The notes under the pieces were generated by a model, which was not told where the DNA came from, made no database searches, and worked only from the letters and a program-made list of their open reading frames with translations. From contig JAGHDR010000159.1 in NCBI GenBank assembly GCA_021159825.1, forward strand, positions 1 through 7,925: a stretch of DNA of 7,925 nucleotides, in the 5' to 3' direction. A program made the translations under genes and the position numbers. The stretch is from Deltaproteobacteria bacterium (GTDB lineage Bacteria > Desulfobacterota > DSM-4660 > Desulfatiglandales > Desulfatiglandaceae). This document shows positions 4,621 to 7,925 of the stretch, one piece after another; position 1 is the first letter of the stretch; the number at the start of each line of letters is the position of its first letter.

Positions 4621-6885
4621 ATGAATTCAAAATATGTACAAAAGATCGCCAATGAAATGGATCTTCGCCCAAAACAGGTGGAGGCCGTACTGGGCCTTCT
4701 ATCAGAAGGGGCAACCATTCCTTTTATTGCCCGTTACCGGAAGGAAGCAACAAATTCTCTGGATGAGGTGGCCATTTCCGACATCCGAGACCGATCCATA
4801 CAATTGGAAGAATTGGATCGAAGGCGCGACGTCATTTTAAAATCCTTGCGCGATCAGGAAAAACTGACGGAAGATCTGGCAACTAAAATTGAAGGGGCCG
4901 AAACCCTTGCGGTTCTTGAAGACATTTATCTTCCTTTTAAACCCAAACGGCGAACCCGGGCGAGTATCGCCAGAGAACGGGGGCTTGAACCCCTGGCCCA
5001 GACCCTATTTCAACAGGAAGATTTTGACCCTGACATAGTTGCAGCCCCCTTTGTAGATCCTCAAAAAGAGATTGAAACAACCGAAGATGCCCTTTCAGGG
5101 GCAAGGGACATCATCGCGGAATGGATTACTGAAAACCAGGAAGCACGGGCACTGATGCGGTCTCTTTTTTTTGAAAAAGGCATTGTTATTTCAAAAGTCG
5201 ATACCTCAAAAGAGGAAGAAGGGGCAAAATACAAAGATTATTTTGATTGGGAAGAGCCCCTTAAAAAAGCACCTTCACATCGGATACTGGCCATGCGAAG
5301 GGGTGAAAATGAAGGCATCCTGACACTTCGTATTGCGCCTGAAGAGGCCCTGGCCCTTGGCCTGCTTGAATCCCTTTTTATCACCGGCCGTTTTGGAACT
5401 TCCGAACAGGTGCGCATGTCGATTCACGACAGTTATAAGAGGCTCCTGAGCCATTCCATGGAAACCGAGGTTCGGATGACCTCAAAAAAGGAGGCGGATG
5501 AAGAGGCCATTCGAATATTTGCCGGCAACCTTCGTCAACTTCTTTTGTCACCACCTCTTGGACAAAAAAATATCCTGGCCATCGACCCCGGGTTCCGTAC
5601 CGGATGTAAAGTGGTCTGTCTGGATTCCCAGGGAAAACTGCTTCACTCGGATACCATCTTTCCCCATTTCTCCAATTCAAAAACTCTTCATGCGGGAAAA
5701 ACCATAGAGGACCTTTGCAATCGTTTTCATGTGAATGCCATTGCCATTGGAAACGGCACTGCCGGAAGGGAAACCGAAACCTTTATAAAAGGACTGTCTC
5801 TTGAAAAAAAGATTCAGATCATTATGGTCAATGAAAGCGGTGCATCCGTTTACTCCGCTTCGGAAGCGGGCCGTGAAGAATTTCCGGACCATGATATAAC
5901 CGTAAGAGGCGCTGTTTCAATTGGACGCAGGCTCATGGATCCCCTTGCCGAACTGGTCAAAATAGACCCTAAATCCATAGGGGTTGGGCAATATCAGCAC
6001 GACGTTGATCAGAAAGCGTTAAGAAAAAGTCTCGACGACGTGGTCACAAGCTGCGTCAACAGGGTTGGCGTGGAGGCCAACACCGCAAGTCGGCAACTGC
6101 TCACATACGTATCCGGTTTGGGGCCCCAACTGGCGAACAATATTGTCCGCCACCGTGAGGAGAATGGGCCCTTCGCATCTCGGAAAGCACTCATGAAAGT
6201 TCACCGCCTTGGCGCCAAAGCCTTTGAACAAGCTGCCGGATTTTTACGCATCAATGGCGCTTCAAACCCGCTGGATCGCAGCGCCGTTCACCCCGAAAGT
6301 TATCCCATCGTGGAGGCCATGGCCAATGACCTTGGGTGCGCCATCCAGGATCTCATGGAAAATGAAGGCATCCGTAAGAAAATTTATAAGGAAAAATATG
6401 TCACTGAAGCGGTAGGTCTCCCCACCTTGAACGATATCCTGAAGGAACTGGCCAAACCCGGGCGTGATCCAAGAGATCAATTTGAGAATACCGCTTTTAA
6501 AGACGGCATTGAAAAAATTGAAGACCTCGAACCGGGGATGAACCTACCGGGCGTAATCACCAACATCGTCGCTTTCGGCGCCTTCGTGGATATGGGTGTT
6601 CACCAGGATGGCCTTGTTCATGTAAGCCAGATGGCAGATCGGTTTGTAAAGGATCCCAACGATGTGGTCAAAGTATACCAGAAGGTTAATGTCAGGGTGT
6701 TGAATGTGGATATCAAAAGAAAGAGGATTTCCCTTTCATTAAAACCTGAAGAGGGTGGTTCCCGCAAAAGCGTTCAATCAAGCCCCCGTAAGAAAGCTGA
6801 AGAAAAGAAAATTAATCATTCAAAAAAACAGGGAAGAAATCCGTTTAATAACCCGTTTGGCAATGTTCTCAAAAAAATCTCCTGA
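4621..6885 (+). CDS. tex: Tex/YhgF-type RNA-binding transcription accessory protein
   Basis: Complete 754-residue Tex protein, a cytoplasmic nucleic-acid-binding factor related to eukaryotic Spt6 that affects transcription; family members are about 720-785 residues. Domains in order: an N-terminal helical Tex region with IPFIARYRKE (33-42) and YLPFKPKRRTRA (103-114); a YqgF/RNase H-like domain starting at ILAIDPGFRTG (about 318-328) with GNGTAGRETE (377-386) and NESGASVYSASE (404-415); helix-hairpin-helix repeats from about 493 (VSGLGPQLANNIV, then HRLGAK); an S1 RNA-binding domain at about 640-710 (GVITNIVAFGAFVDMGVHQDGLVHVSQM). The last 45 residues are a lysine-rich tail ending in NPFNNPFGNVLKKIS. 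The ATG at 4621 is preceded by TGGAG (4605-4609) at a rather long 11-base spacing and matches the family start. nadB follows 60 bases downstream with no visible terminator. Nothing looks broken. Confidence 0.94.
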   Translation: MNSKYVQKIANEMDLRPKQVEAVLGLLSEGATIPFIARYRKEATNSLDEVAISDIRDRSIQLEELDRRRDVILKSLRDQEKLTEDLATKIEGAETLAVLEDIYLPFKPKRRTRASIARERGLEPLAQTLFQQEDFDPDIVAAPFVDPQKEIETTEDALSGARDIIAEWITENQEARALMRSLFFEKGIVISKVDTSKEEEGAKYKDYFDWEEPLKKAPSHRILAMRRGENEGILTLRIAPEEALALGLLESLFITGRFGTSEQVRMSIHDSYKRLLSHSMETEVRMTSKKEADEEAIRIFAGNLRQLLLSPPLGQKNILAIDPGFRTGCKVVCLDSQGKLLHSDTIFPHFSNSKTLHAGKTIEDLCNRFHVNAIAIGNGTAGRETETFIKGLSLEKKIQIIMVNESGASVYSASEAGREEFPDHDITVRGAVSIGRRLMDPLAELVKIDPKSIGVGQYQHDVDQKALRKSLDDVVTSCVNRVGVEANTASRQLLTYVSGLGPQLANNIVRHREENGPFASRKALMKVHRLGAKAFEQAAGFLRINGASNPLDRSAVHPESYPIVEAMANDLGCAIQDLMENEGIRKKIYKEKYVTEAVGLPTLNDILKELAKPGRDPRDQFENTAFKDGIEKIEDLEPGMNLPGVITNIVAFGAFVDMGVHQDGLVHVSQMADRFVKDPNDVVKVYQKVNVRVLNVDIKRKRISLSLKPEEGGSRKSVQSSPRKKAEEKKINHSKKQGRNPFNNPFGNVLKKIS

Positions 6886-6933
6886 AGATTCCATCAGGGC
6901 GGAAACGCCAAACAAACCTGTCATTTCATTTGT

Positions 6934-6938
6934 GAGGA
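6934..6938 (+). promoter_or_regulatory. Ribosome binding site of nadB
   Basis: GAGGA lies 7 bases before ATG 6946-6948, fixing the start of nadB, whose FAD-binding motif begins only 10 residues later. Confidence 0.7.
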
Positions 6939-6945
6939 AAAATCC

Positions 6946-7925
6946 ATGCCAATTATTACCGATTATCTCGTCATAGGCAGCGGAATTGCCGGCCTGCGTT
7001 TTGCTCTTGATGCAGCCAAAACAGGGACCGTCGCCATCGTGACCAAAAAGGAAAAGACCGAAGGCTCAACCAACTATGCCCAAGGGGGCATCGCCTCGGT
7101 TCTGGATCCCGATGACAGTTTTGAACTTCATATCAAGGATACCCTTACCTCGGGAGACGGCATCTGCCATGAAGATATTGTCAAAATTGTCGTAGAGGAG
7201 GGCCCCCCGCGAATTCACGAACTGATATCTCTGGGAGTACGGTTTTCTCAGCAGGAAGGTCAGAAGAAAATGTTCGATCTTGGCCGCGAAGGCGGTCATT
7301 CCAAAAGGCGAATCGTTCATACCAAGGATTTGACCGGCCGCGAGGTTGAAAAACGGTTGCTTGCACGGGCGGAAGAGGATCCCAACATTCAGATTTATGA
7401 AAACCACATGACCATTGATCTCATCAGCAAATCTACCCTGGTCCGCCGTGGCATCGTTGCGAAAAAAGCAGATCAGAGCTGCTGGGGCGCCTACGTTCTG
7501 GATTCGGAAACCGGTACCATCCTGACAATCCTTGCAAGAATCACGGTCCTTTGTTCCGGCGGCGCCGGTAAGGTGTACCGTTATACCAGCAACCCTGACA
7601 TTGCCACCGGGGACGGGGTCGCCATGGGCTTCCGGGCCGGAGTAAAAGTGGCCAACATGGAATTTGTCCAGTTCCACCCCACTTCCCTGCACCACCCGCT
7701 GGCCAGGAACTTTCTGATCTCCGAAGCGGTGAGGGGCGAAGGAGGAATCCTCCTGGACAAAAAAGGGAATCGCTTCATGGAGTCTTATCATCCCCTGAAA
7801 GATCTGGCCTTCAGGGACGTTGTGGCAAGATCCATCGACATGGAACTGAAAAAAAGTGGAGACACATGCGTTTATCTTGATATCAGCCACAAAGATAAAG
7901 ATTTTATCACCCAGCGCTTTCCCCA
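6946..7925 (+). CDS. nadB: L-aspartate oxidase, N-terminal part
   Basis: Flavoenzyme that oxidises L-aspartate to iminoaspartate, the first step of de novo NAD synthesis; NadA then condenses the product to quinolinate. In anaerobes fumarate can replace oxygen as acceptor. The first 326 residues are present of an expected 530 or so; the gene runs off the right edge. The FAD-binding GxGxxG is GSGIAGL at 11-17. The NYAQGGIA motif of the aspartate oxidase/fumarate reductase flavoprotein family is at 43-50, EFVQFHPTS at 239-247, and EAVRGEGG at 260-267, which in this family holds an active-site Arg (263). DLGREGGHSKRRIVH and GGAGKVYRYTSNP favour aspartate oxidase over fumarate reductase or succinate dehydrogenase. 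The start follows tex by 60 bases, so co-transcription is possible. nadA and nadC are not in view. Confidence 0.93.
   Translation, partial: MPIITDYLVIGSGIAGLRFALDAAKTGTVAIVTKKEKTEGSTNYAQGGIASVLDPDDSFELHIKDTLTSGDGICHEDIVKIVVEEGPPRIHELISLGVRFSQQEGQKKMFDLGREGGHSKRRIVHTKDLTGREVEKRLLARAEEDPNIQIYENHMTIDLISKSTLVRRGIVAKKADQSCWGAYVLDSETGTILTILARITVLCSGGAGKVYRYTSNPDIATGDGVAMGFRAGVKVANMEFVQFHPTSLHHPLARNFLISEAVRGEGGILLDKKGNRFMESYHPLKDLAFRDVVARSIDMELKKSGDTCVYLDISHKDKDFITQRFP

Noticed and set aside
6898..6909. Terminator between tex and nadB
   Set aside because: GGCG-GAAA-CGCC is only a 4-pair tetraloop hairpin with no T-run after it.
7066..7890. 274-codon minus-strand reading frame opposite nadB
   Set aside because: The plus strand gives continuous L-aspartate oxidase motifs; the antisense frame is a shadow.

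Overview
The window reads as chromosomal DNA of an anaerobic or B12-using Gram-negative bacterium, most likely a Desulfobacterota (delta-proteobacterial sulfate-reducer type) lineage. This is an inference from three things: a class II (adenosylcobalamin) ribonucleotide reductase, a periplasmic-type M16 peptidase, and a decayed gene resembling an Fe-S protein that I associate with that group. The intact genes are housekeeping genes. No CRISPR array, transposase, tRNA or rRNA was seen.

Layout: (1) At the left edge, on the minus strand, is the N-terminal part of a secreted M16 zinc peptidase. (2) A 199-base divergent control region follows. It holds a strong sigma70-type promoter for nrdJ whose spacer is filled by a near-consensus NrdR box, plus a weaker second box about three helical turns upstream and a hairpin at the presumed 5' end of the nrdJ transcript. 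(3) nrdJ (plus strand) encodes a complete 830-residue B12-dependent ribonucleotide reductase with all recognisable catalytic residues. (4) From about 3373 to 4363 lies a gene graveyard on the minus strand: the frameshifted and 3'-truncated remnant of a probable 4Fe-4S protein gene, abutting an internal fragment of hisF (imidazole glycerol phosphate synthase cyclase subunit). (5) A non-coding stretch at 4364-4620 carries an exact 12-base inverted repeat pair and a promoter candidate for the next gene. (6) tex (plus strand) encodes a complete Tex/YhgF-type RNA-binding transcription accessory protein. (7) nadB (plus strand) encodes L-aspartate oxidase, starts 60 bases downstream and runs off the right edge.

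How they relate: nrdJ makes deoxyribonucleotides without needing oxygen, and its promoter looks wired to the dNTP-sensing repressor NrdR, which is not encoded here. tex and nadB may be co-transcribed, as no terminator is visible between them, but no shared pathway is implied. I found no convincing new multi-gene system. The most informative parts are the nrdJ control region, the hisF / Fe-S gene junction, and the inverted repeat pair upstream of tex.
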